DNA from: CAVALG01 sp963656085
GTDB lineage: Bacteria > Bacillota > Clostridia > Oscillospirales > Acutalibacteraceae
DNA: 6,758 bases
Assembly (NCBI GenBank): GCA_963656085.1
Contig: CAVKHV010000073.1
Location: 1-6,758 of the forward strand
Direction of reading: 5' to 3'
Both the position numbers and the translations under genes were made by a program. The notes beneath the pieces were generated by a model, which had not been told where the DNA came from, ran no database searches, and saw only the letters and a program-made list of their open reading frames with translations. This document shows positions 1 through 5,425 of this stretch, piece after piece (the first letter of the stretch is position 1; each line of letters starts with the position of its first letter).

Positions 1-60
1 AATTATTGTTTTCATGCTTTTCGGGTAGAATATTAGAAAAATACTCGGAGGTAAACCAAA

Positions 61-903
61 ATGAAAGGGCGATTCATTACGGCAAAAGCGATTGCCGAAT
101 TTAAGGAACATCTAATCTTAGAGGAAAGGAGTGCGGCAACAGTTGAGAAGTATATCCGTGATGTAAAAGCATTTTCAGCGTATACGCAAAATGCTGCCAT
201 CACAAAAGAAACCGTGATTGCATACAAGAAGCATTTGCAAGAGAACTACGCAGTGCGTAGCGTTAATTCAATACTTGCAAGCATCAACAGCTTATTTGCT
301 TTTTTAGGCTGGCACGATTTAAGGGTGAAATCCTTAAAACTGCAACAGCAAGTCTTTTGCCCCGAAGAAAAAGAACTGACAAAAGCAGAATACACACGGC
401 TTTGCAGAACAGCGGAGCGTAAACACAACGAAAGGCTCAATCTCATTTTACAAACGATTTGCGGTACAGGTATTCGTGTCAGTGAGTTGCAATATATAAC
501 GGTTGAAGCGGTAAAAAACGGCGAGGCGGTTGTAAACTGCAAAGCAAAAACACGGTCGGTGTTTATCGTGAAAGAGCTGAAACAAAAATTGCTCCGCTAC
601 GCAGCAGAGCAAGGAATAAAAAGCGGTATGATTTTTGTGACAAGGACGGGTAAGCCTATAAGCCGCACAAACATCTGGCGGGAAATGAAAGCGTTATGCG
701 AGGAAGCAAATGTAAATCCGCAAAAGGTATTTCCACATAACCTGCGCCATTTGTTCGCAAGGGTGTTTTACGGAATTGAAAAGGACATCGCAAAACTTGC
801 GGATATTCTCGGTCACAGCAGCATCAACACGACCCGGATTTATATTATCTCCACCGGTACGGAACATCGCCAGCGTATGGAGAGTATGCGGCTGATACTA
901 TGA
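61..903 (+). CDS. Tyrosine-family site-specific recombinase (integrase), complete
   Basis: This 280-residue protein is a cytoplasmic DNA recombinase of the phage integrase/XerD family, which cuts and rejoins DNA at short inverted-arm sites through a 3'-phosphotyrosine. An N-terminal SAM-like core-binding domain spans about residues 8-85 and the catalytic domain about 100-275. The full catalytic set is visible: R139 in GTGIRVSEL, a lysine (probably K161) in the beta-hairpin CKAKTR, H226 and R229 in PHNLRH, H252 in LGHSS, and the nucleophile Y261 in TTRIYI. Its length is normal for a short XerC/D-like enzyme and nothing is missing. The ATG at 61 is preceded by GGAGG at 47-51, nine bases away. 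The gene ends 27 bp before a 22-bp inverted repeat that bounds a 280-bp segment, so its likely job (inference) is inverting that segment rather than integrating a large element. A general integrase of a mobile element is the alternative. The family is certain; the substrate is inferred. Confidence 0.93.
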   Translation: MKGRFITAKAIAEFKEHLILEERSAATVEKYIRDVKAFSAYTQNAAITKETVIAYKKHLQENYAVRSVNSILASINSLFAFLGWHDLRVKSLKLQQQVFCPEEKELTKAEYTRLCRTAERKHNERLNLILQTICGTGIRVSELQYITVEAVKNGEAVVNCKAKTRSVFIVKELKQKLLRYAAEQGIKSGMIFVTRTGKPISRTNIWREMKALCEEANVNPQKVFPHNLRHLFARVFYGIEKDIAKLADILGHSSINTTRIYIISTGTEHRQRMESMRLIL

Positions 904-923
904 AAAAAGCCACCAAAATCGGC
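903..923 (-). terminator. Weak terminator-like hairpin facing the recombinase 3' end
   Basis: Read on the minus strand, a short stem (GCCG at 923-920 with TGGC at 912-909, including one G-U pair, 7-nt loop) is followed by six T's at 908-903. It would lie in the path of transcripts from the minus-strand promoter at 998-1026 and could stop them before they run far into the recombinase gene as antisense RNA. The stem is only 4 bp, so this is a weak candidate. Confidence 0.22.
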
Positions 924-930
924 AGCGGAA

Positions 931-952
931 ACATAATCAACATTATGTTGTA
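931..952 (+). repeat. Left inverted repeat (22 bp) of putative invertible segment
   Basis: This 22-bp sequence is the exact reverse complement of 1189-1210. It has internal symmetry like a tyrosine-recombinase core site: 7-bp arms ACATAAT (931-937) and ATTATGT (942-948) around CAAC, and an overlapping near-palindrome CAACATTATGTTG (938-950). Identity stops abruptly on both sides of the 22 bp, as expected for a functional recombination site. It begins 27 bp after the recombinase stop codon. Confidence 0.85.
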
Positions 953-997
953 TTGAATTTTACTTTTTAACACAGAAAACACAATTTTGCATATCGT

Positions 998-1026
998 ATT
1001 ATAGCATAATGTGGGTTATTTGTAAA
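998..1026 (-). promoter_or_regulatory. Strong sigma-A-type promoter inside the invertible segment
   Basis: On the minus strand, TTTACA (1026-1021, 5/6 to consensus) is separated by exactly 17 bp (1020-1004) from TATAAT (1003-998, 6/6). An extended -10 TGC precedes the hexamer. The DNA upstream (about 1027-1075) is very A/T-rich, like an UP element. The predicted start is near 991, so the transcript would cross the left inverted repeat and run antisense towards the recombinase 3' end. This is the best promoter I can find in the window. It lies entirely between the inverted repeats, so it would change direction if the segment flips. Confidence 0.75.
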
Positions 1027-1085
1027 GTAATTGAATTGAAAAGTGTAAAAAACTTAAAATTGTCGAAAAAATGAACATAACAACA

Positions 1086-1128
1086 AAGCCTTTTCTCGCC
1101 ATCTTTTTCAATGTTTCTGAGAAGGCTT
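1086..1128. other. Imperfect stem-loop inside the invertible segment, possible terminator
   Basis: AAGCCTT (1086-1092) pairs with AAGGCTT (1122-1128), and CTC (1095-1097) pairs with GAG (1119-1121) across a 2-nt bulge, leaving a loop of about 21 nt. On the plus strand six T's come only at 1143-1148, too far from the stem for a classical intrinsic terminator. It lies between the recombinase and the operon in the present orientation and upstream of the promoter after inversion, so it could insulate the switch from recombinase read-through. That role is speculative. Confidence 0.3.
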
Positions 1129-1188
1129 GCTTTGCGATACTATTTTTTAACCCGGCATATTCGCGGCAATCTTTTTTACCACTTTATG

Positions 1189-1210
1189 TACAACATAATG
1201 TTGATTATGT
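1189..1210 (-). repeat. Right inverted repeat (22 bp) of putative invertible segment
   Basis: This is the exact reverse complement of 931-952, 236 bp from the left copy. The right boundary carries extra symmetry not present on the left. TTATGT-ACA-ACATAA forms a palindrome at 1184-1198, and TTATGTA occurs twice in direct orientation (1184-1190 and 1205-1211). These could be extra binding sites for the recombinase or an accessory factor, or simply AT-rich coincidence. Confidence 0.85.
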
Positions 1211-1213
1211 AAC

Positions 1214-1236
1214 ATAGTTTCTAAAATAGAAACTAT
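1214..1236. repeat. Perfect 10-bp stem hairpin beside the right inverted repeat
   Basis: ATAGTTTCTA (1214-1223) and TAGAAACTAT (1227-1236) form a perfect 10-bp stem with an AAA loop, starting 4 bp outside the right inverted repeat. An overlapping alternative, ACTAT-AA-ATAGT, spans 1232-1243. After inversion this structure would be transcribed near the 5' end of the operon leader. It has no T-run, so it is not a standard terminator. It may be a protein-binding palindrome or an RNA structure; no function is assigned. Confidence 0.55.
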
Positions 1237-1272
1237 AAATAGTGTGACAAAATAGGTTAAATCAGAGCAGCG

Positions 1273-1286
1273 TGTTGTTAACAACA
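1273..1286. repeat. Perfect 14-bp palindrome (operator-like)
   Basis: TGTTGTTAACAACA reads identically on both strands, with no spacer. Such a dyad suits a dimeric DNA-binding protein. It lies in the intergenic leader between the invertible segment and the nuclease operon. No clear promoter overlaps it: a TATAAA at 1307-1312 has a TTGAAG at 1287-1292 only 14 bp away, which is too close. Confidence 0.4.
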
Positions 1287-1300
1287 TTGAAGTCATTACA

Positions 1301-1588
1301 TTAGAGTATAAAGTTAAAGCGGTGTGCAACTTGGCCACGCAGAAACATGAACCGCTTAACTGCCGCCTTTTTGAGCCGACAACCATACTCCCCAAAAGGA
1401 TGGGGACAAAATTCTTGCTCTCCATAGGCATCGGAACAGCGGTGAAACATAATACCTTCGACGTAGGTATCGCCGTTTGGATGGACAAGACTAAAAAGCA
1501 CATCCTCATTAAATTTACTGCGGGCGAAAAATAGTATATGTTCCCCGATGCCTTTATAGGCGGATTTTTGGGCGTTGAATGATAATTT
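1301..1588 (-). pseudogene. Possible remnant: C-terminal tail of an unrecognised gene
   Basis: On the minus strand a frame is open for 95 codons from just after a TGA (1591-1589) to a TAA at 1303-1301. It has no ATG near its beginning and no ribosome binding site; the first in-frame GTG is at 1501 and the first ATG is further in. The predicted peptide has a protein-like mix of charged, aromatic and Gly/Pro residues, including VHPNGDTYVEG and EFCPHPFGEYGC. Its codons look more coding-like and G+C-richer than the flanking intergenic DNA. The other frames across this stretch look less natural. I do not recognise the family. The best reading is the surviving 3' end of a gene whose 5' part was lost, perhaps through insertion or rearrangement of the neighbouring operon. 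It may also be chance. Confidence 0.33.
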
Positions 1589-1651
1589 TCAAATTTTAAT
1601 AAAAATCTGTTTTAGCTTACAAAATGAAAACTTTTAAAAAGGGTTGATGAA

Positions 1652-2776
1652 ATGAAATTCTTTGTTACCGGTGATAATCATATTGGCTTAAAATATTCAA
1701 ATCACGAGGCAGCGCAGCAATTGATAGCTTACCGAACAGCGGCTTTTAAAAATATGGTGGATGCTGCGAACCGGGAAAAGTGTTCCATTTTTGTGATTAC
1801 CGGAGATTTATTTGATCGAAATTACAGCATATCTAAAGGTGATATTATGTCACTTTTAGATATGCTGTCATGTTTTAACGGAACGGTTGCGATACTGCCG
1901 GGAAACCACGATTATTACGACGTCGATGTGCAACTGTGGCAGGATTTTGAAACGCTTATGCAATCGTATGACAACATTATGCTCTTAAAAGAATACCGCC
2001 CGTATGAAATTTCAGTAGACGGAGAAAAGGTTATTCTTTATCCTGCTCACTGCACATCAAAACATTCGGAGCCGTTTGAAAATAATCTTGGCTGGATTAA
2101 AGAAGCCAAGATTTCAGATGACGGCGCATATAATATCGGTGTAGTTCACGGTTCGGTAGAGGGTGAAACGATAGACAACGAAGGCAAATATTTTTTAATG
2201 AAAAGGCAAGAACTCGAAAGCATACCTATGGATGCTTGGTTTGTTGGTCATACTCATGTTCCATTCCCTAATAATTTAACCGACGCTTTTAGCATTACAG
2301 ATAAAATTTTAAACCCCGGCACTCATGTTCAAACAGATGTCTCATGCAATACCGAAGGACAATGTTTTATTGTTGAAATTGATAAAGATAAAACCGTTCG
2401 TGCTAAAAAATATGAGTCGGGCAATATCCGTTTTTACCGCAAGGAAATTTCACTTCGCGGCGGTGAAATGGAGGCAATCCTTAAAGATACGCTTGAGAGC
2501 ATTGATGATAACAGTGTTGTTGAATTGATTCTTTCAGGTGCGGTAACCGATGAAGAATATTCCGACAAAAATGAAATTATTGAAAATTTACTTTCCCGTT
2601 TTATCGAGCATAGATGGAATGATTCGGAGTTAGGCCAACTTATATCCAAAGAATTGATTGTTTCTGAATTTCCTGAAACTTCCTTTTCTGCAGGACTTCT
2701 AACCGCGCTTTTAGATGAACCCAAAGAGGCACAGCTCGCCTATGAGCTTTTAAAAAAATTACGGGAGGAAAAGTAA
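1652..2776 (+). CDS. SbcD/Mre11-type metallophosphoesterase, DNA repair exonuclease subunit
   Basis: This 374-residue cytoplasmic protein belongs to the calcineurin-like phosphoesterase superfamily, in the SbcD/Mre11/YhaO group of Mn-dependent DNA nucleases that work with an ABC ATPase on DNA ends and hairpins. All the metal-binding motifs are present in order: GDNH (D8, H10), GDLFD (D52), GNHD (N85, H86), VVHGS (H166) and GHTH (H200, H202). Residues from about 240 to 374 form the C-terminal capping and partner-binding part, ending in a charged helix. The length is close to E. coli SbcD. The ATG at 1652 is preceded by AGGG at 1640-1643, and the family's conserved first strand starts at once (MKFFVTGDNH). 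Its stop codon directly abuts the GTG of the ATPase gene, so the two are certainly co-transcribed. The nuclease class is firm. Whether it serves general repair or anti-phage defence cannot be told from sequence. I give no symbol because SbcD and YhaO orthology cannot be separated here. Confidence 0.93.
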   Translation: MKFFVTGDNHIGLKYSNHEAAQQLIAYRTAAFKNMVDAANREKCSIFVITGDLFDRNYSISKGDIMSLLDMLSCFNGTVAILPGNHDYYDVDVQLWQDFETLMQSYDNIMLLKEYRPYEISVDGEKVILYPAHCTSKHSEPFENNLGWIKEAKISDDGAYNIGVVHGSVEGETIDNEGKYFLMKRQELESIPMDAWFVGHTHVPFPNNLTDAFSITDKILNPGTHVQTDVSCNTEGQCFIVEIDKDKTVRAKKYESGNIRFYRKEISLRGGEMEAILKDTLESIDDNSVVELILSGAVTDEEYSDKNEIIENLLSRFIEHRWNDSELGQLISKELIVSEFPETSFSAGLLTALLDEPKEAQLAYELLKKLREEK

Positions 2777-5158
2777 GTGAAAATTAAAAAGATTTCCTGC
2801 GAGCAGTTTGCAGGCATCGGTAATAAGAGTATTGAATTTAAAGACGGAATAAATATAATTTACGGAAAAAACGAAAGCGGTAAAAGTACTCTTGTAAACT
2901 TAATATCGCGCACTCTTTTTCAAAATGTTAAATTAGACCGAAGAAGTGATAAGGATTTTCAGAACACATATTTTCCGACTTCACAAAAAGGCAGTAATAT
3001 AAAATGGGATTTTATAGACGGTAAAATCACATTTGAAACCCCAAACGGCGAATATACTCTTTCAAAAGAATGGGGCGCCGATTCCCGTTGTACTCTTTCA
3101 GCGCCAGAAGGTTCTGTTCGCGACCAAAATGCAATAAACGATTATTTGAAAGACGCGCTCGTCTACGGTGAGGGCGTCTATTCTGATATACTTTTTTCTT
3201 CCCAGAAAAACACCGACATTTCTCTGCAGAGCGTTTTAGACGCTTCTAAGGAAAGCGATGCAAAAAAAGAACTCGTGAATATTGTATCAAGAGCATTTGC
3301 GGAAAGCGGCGGTGTTTCTGTTGATGCCGTAGAAAAAGCAATTGACGGCGAAATCGATGTGATTTTAGGTGAACATTGGGATGTTGAGAACAATGTTCCG
3401 AAGCGCAAAATCGGAGGTGGCAGGCATCAGAAGAAAGTCGGCGAAATATTAAAGACCTATTATGCTTTGAAGGACGCCGAAGATGAACTTGAAGAAATTT
3501 CTCGACTTGAAAATGAAGTTGACTGTACAACTGCCGAATACAACCGCATAGACCGTGAATTTGAAAATGCCAAAAATAAATGTGATAAATTTAATTCATT
3601 ATCAAAACAAATAGCGCTGCTTAATTCAAATAAAAAGGAAATTGAGCGGCTGACCGAAGAGATAAACAGGTATAACGGAATTTTAAAAGATTGGCCTGTT
3701 CGTGAAGAAAATTACAAAAAGGCGGAGGCATTAAACCGTGAAAAAGAAAGCAGCGATTTGTTGTCTAAATACAATAAAGCGAAAGAAATTGCAGATAAAA
3801 TAAGAGAACTCGAAAACGGCATGACCGATTCGTTATCTCCGACAGAAAACGAAATTTCAGAGGTAAAAGAGGCACAGCGAGTTGTTGCTTCGCTTGAAAA
3901 TAGGCTTTGCGGCATGAACATTACCGCCGCCTTTAATCTGTTTAACGGAAACAATGTTAAAATCACATCTATTCGCACAGGTGGAACAGTCGATATTTCC
4001 GATGGCACAGCGTCTGTTACCGAAGCGGTTAAAATCACTGTGCCTGATGTTTTGGAAATGCAATTGTCACCCGCAGATGTTGATGTTATTTCTTTGAACA
4101 AAAAAATTGCCGAACAAAAAAATATTATAACTGCCGCCTTTAAGAAGTATTCTGTTGATTCCGTAAACGAATTAGAAAATCTCGCGAAGAAAATAAATTC
4201 TCTAAAAGACAAATTGGGGAATCTTAAGATGCAACTTGATATCCATCTTGGAGATGTTAAACTTGATGTATTGGAGAAGGAAGTAAGCCTTATAAACAAA
4301 CCTATCAGAGACAGAATGGAGATTGAAAATGTTATTAGTGTTCTTTGCGGCAATGCAGATATTGCTGAATTCATTACTAAAAATAAAACTATTATCGAAA
4401 AGTACGCTTACGAATATCAGTCAATCGCAAATTTACAGGCGAAGGTATCGGTAAACAGCGAAGAGAAGAAAAAACTCGAAAAAGAAATAAATTCAGTCGA
4501 TAATATTCCCGAAGAATTTAAAAACATCTCCGACACCGACGATTGCAAAAGGTTACTGGAAAATGAAAAGGCAGACAAATCATCGCTTCGTGATACAGCT
4601 ATCAGAGATAAAGCCGAAGCGGAAAAAAGCCTTGAAAGTTACCGAGAAAGTATTAATGGCGACCCGATAGAGAATAGAGAAAAAGCAGAACAAAACTTTA
4701 ACAGACAAAACAAACTGTTGCATCATTGGCTGCATATAAAAGAAGTTTTCAACGCACAAAAGGAAAAACTTAATAACAATCCAATGCAGGATATCGCGGA
4801 GCATTTTACCGATTATTTAAGTATTATTTCCGGCGGTAAAGTATCTTCCGAATTTACTGAACCCGGCCGCCTCGATATGAATATTTACAGCGGTAATAAA
4901 ACGCTTGATTACGGCAAACTTTCCGAAGGCACAAAGGAAACCGTTTCTTTGGCTTTTCGCCTTGCGGTTCTTGACCACTTGTTTCCTAACGGTAACGGCG
5001 TGATAATTCTCGATGACCCGCTTTGCAATATGGACACCGATCGCACCGCACAATCTTGTGAATTGATTAAAGAATGTGCAAAACAACATCAGGTTATCTT
5101 CTTGACTTGTAGAGAAGAATATCTTGAAATGTTGAGTGGAAATAAAATTACTTTGTAG
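2777..5158 (+). CDS. SbcC/Rad50/YhaN-like ABC ATPase with long coiled coils
   Basis: This 793-residue SMC-like ATPase is the expected partner of the upstream nuclease. It would bind DNA and gate nuclease access by ATP-driven head dimerisation. The N-terminal half-head carries Walker A GKNESGKST (30-38) and a Q-loop glutamine (Q143). Coiled coil runs about 222-375 and 438-670. The C-terminal half-head has the signature LSEGTKE (715-721), Walker B VIILDDP (742-748), D-loop NMD (751-753) and a switch region IFLTC (774-778) with cysteine where histidine is usual. Walker B ending in DD rather than DE, and the shortness compared with SbcC (about 1,000 residues), point to the YhaN side of the family. 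No CxxC zinc hook is present. A glycine- and beta-rich stretch (about 377-437) interrupts the coil instead. The start is GTG, 8 bases after GGGAGG (2763-2768) and immediately after the previous stop, so translation is probably coupled. The ATPase class is firm; the exact subfamily is less sure. Confidence 0.9.
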   Translation: MKIKKISCEQFAGIGNKSIEFKDGINIIYGKNESGKSTLVNLISRTLFQNVKLDRRSDKDFQNTYFPTSQKGSNIKWDFIDGKITFETPNGEYTLSKEWGADSRCTLSAPEGSVRDQNAINDYLKDALVYGEGVYSDILFSSQKNTDISLQSVLDASKESDAKKELVNIVSRAFAESGGVSVDAVEKAIDGEIDVILGEHWDVENNVPKRKIGGGRHQKKVGEILKTYYALKDAEDELEEISRLENEVDCTTAEYNRIDREFENAKNKCDKFNSLSKQIALLNSNKKEIERLTEEINRYNGILKDWPVREENYKKAEALNREKESSDLLSKYNKAKEIADKIRELENGMTDSLSPTENEISEVKEAQRVVASLENRLCGMNITAAFNLFNGNNVKITSIRTGGTVDISDGTASVTEAVKITVPDVLEMQLSPADVDVISLNKKIAEQKNIITAAFKKYSVDSVNELENLAKKINSLKDKLGNLKMQLDIHLGDVKLDVLEKEVSLINKPIRDRMEIENVISVLCGNADIAEFITKNKTIIEKYAYEYQSIANLQAKVSVNSEEKKKLEKEINSVDNIPEEFKNISDTDDCKRLLENEKADKSSLRDTAIRDKAEAEKSLESYRESINGDPIENREKAEQNFNRQNKLLHHWLHIKEVFNAQKEKLNNNPMQDIAEHFTDYLSIISGGKVSSEFTEPGRLDMNIYSGNKTLDYGKLSEGTKETVSLAFRLAVLDHLFPNGNGVIILDDPLCNMDTDRTAQSCELIKECAKQHQVIFLTCREEYLEMLSGNKITL

Positions 5159-5269
5159 GATAGCTGAGAAAAAAGCGCAGACCGGTGTGTGTATATGCAG
5201 TCGTAATTCAAATAAGGGGAACAACAAAGAGAATGTGAAAGAAAATGTGCCAAATGAGGAGCTTGGGAA

Positions 5270-5413
5270 ATGCAGTATAGCCTTCCGAAAAATGTCACTT
5301 ATGCGGATGCACAATGTATATTTGTGAAGGGGAATGTGGTAAATTCCTTGGCTGCAGCAATTATCATAATTGCAAAGGCACAAGAAAAATCAAATAATCT
5401 AAACGGAATTTAA
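5270..5413 (+). CDS. Possible small protein, 47 residues, unrecognised
   Basis: A short frame starts at ATG 5270 and ends at TAA 5411-5413. It has a textbook ribosome binding site, AGGAG at 5257-5261, 8 bases ahead of the start, and an in-frame TGA just upstream (5255-5257) fixes that start. Its stop overlaps the ribosome binding site of the next gene, a spacing typical of operon members. The peptide begins MQYSLPKNVTYADAQ and has a hydrophobic run of Ala and Ile (AAAIIII) near residues 30-36, too short to be a clear membrane helix. It lies between the ATPase and the coiled-coil protein on the same strand. I do not recognise it. Against it: the size is small, and a palindrome plus a possible promoter overlap its 3' half, so the region may be regulatory instead. 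Confidence 0.42.
   Translation: MQYSLPKNVTYADAQCIFVKGNVVNSLAAAIIIIAKAQEKSNNLNGI
5357..5373. repeat. Perfect palindrome, 8-bp arms, operator-like
   Basis: GCAATTAT and ATAATTGC flank a single central C. The right arm overlaps the -35 element of a possible promoter (5370-5375), a common position for a repressor operator. If the 47-residue ORF is real, the palindrome lies within its coding sequence (codons for Ala-Ile-Ile-Ile-Ile-Ala). Confidence 0.45.
5370..5398 (+). promoter_or_regulatory. Possible promoter for the coiled-coil gene
   Basis: TTGCAA (5370-5375, 4/6 to consensus) is followed after 17 bp by AATAAT (5393-5398, 5/6). Transcription would begin near 5405, giving a short leader of about 20 nt that contains the AAGGAG site of the gene at 5426. 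Such matches arise by chance in AT-rich DNA. Support comes from the spacing, the position and the overlapping palindrome. Confidence 0.4.
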
Positions 5414-5425
5414 GGAGATATTATC

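Larger units (their letters stand above)
931..1210. other. Putative invertible promoter segment (inverton), OFF orientation
   Basis: A 280-bp segment is bounded by perfect 22-bp inverted repeats and sits directly after a complete tyrosine recombinase gene. It holds no convincing gene. It does hold one near-consensus promoter on the minus strand (998-1026), an AT-rich tract upstream of that promoter, and an imperfect hairpin (1086-1128). The layout matches known phase-variation switches in Firmicutes and Bacteroidetes, where a recombinase flips a promoter of a few hundred base pairs between short inverted repeats. In the orientation shown, the promoter reads left, away from the nuclease/ATPase operon. 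After inversion, position x moves to 2141-x, which puts the -35 at 1115-1120, the -10 at 1138-1143 and a transcript start near 1150 reading right. A non-autonomous transposable element with terminal inverted repeats is the alternative; no clear target duplication flanks it. Inversion is inferred. Confidence 0.7.
1211..1651. other. Long intergenic leader between inverton and nuclease operon
   Basis: These 441 bp hold the hairpin at 1214-1236, the palindrome at 1273-1286 and the minus-strand gene remnant at 1301-1588, but no convincing plus-strand gene. No good promoter sits directly ahead of the start at 1652. The nearest matches are weak: TTGAAT at 1575-1580 with TAATAA at 1597-1602 (16-bp spacer). 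If the inverton drives the operon, this region would be a 5' leader of about 500 nt. Confidence 0.5.

Noticed and set aside
1031..1060. Plus-strand promoter-like pair TTGAAT and TAAAAT with an 18-bp spacer inside the invertible segment
   Set aside because: The -35 matches at only 4/6 and there is no extended -10. In DNA this AT-rich such pairs are expected by chance. If active it would weaken the OFF reading, so it deserves mention but not a feature.
931..1210. Reading the 280-bp unit as a MITE with terminal inverted repeats
   Set aside because: Only a 2-bp AA could be a target duplication, and the strong internal promoter and adjacent recombinase fit an inverton better. It is not excluded without genome-wide copy counting.
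1147..1509. 120-codon minus-strand ORF crossing the right inverted repeat
   Set aside because: Its composition is unnatural, it runs through the recombination site and hairpin, and it overlaps the better minus-strand frame.
1322..1534. 70-codon plus-strand ORF in the leader
   Set aside because: It has no ribosome binding site, and its opposite strand carries a more protein-like frame (1301-1588).
1972..1981. Third copy of the inverted-repeat core (CAACATTATG) in the nuclease gene
   Set aside because: Only 10 bp match, the flanks do not, and the sequence is explained by codons of a conserved gene, so chance is the simplest reading.
3712..4374. 220-codon minus-strand ORF inside the ATPase gene
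   Set aside because: It is antisense to a clearly coding gene, rich in Ser/Phe/Ile as expected from the complement of coiled-coil codons, and lacks a ribosome binding site.
5136..5327. 63-codon plus-strand ORF starting with GTG within the ATPase 3' end
   Set aside because: It has no ribosome binding site, starts inside the ATPase gene, and competes with the better-signalled 47-codon frame at 5270.
4817..5383. 188-codon minus-strand ORF over the ATPase 3' end
   Set aside because: It is a shadow of the C-terminal ATPase head, including Walker B, with no recognisable features of its own.
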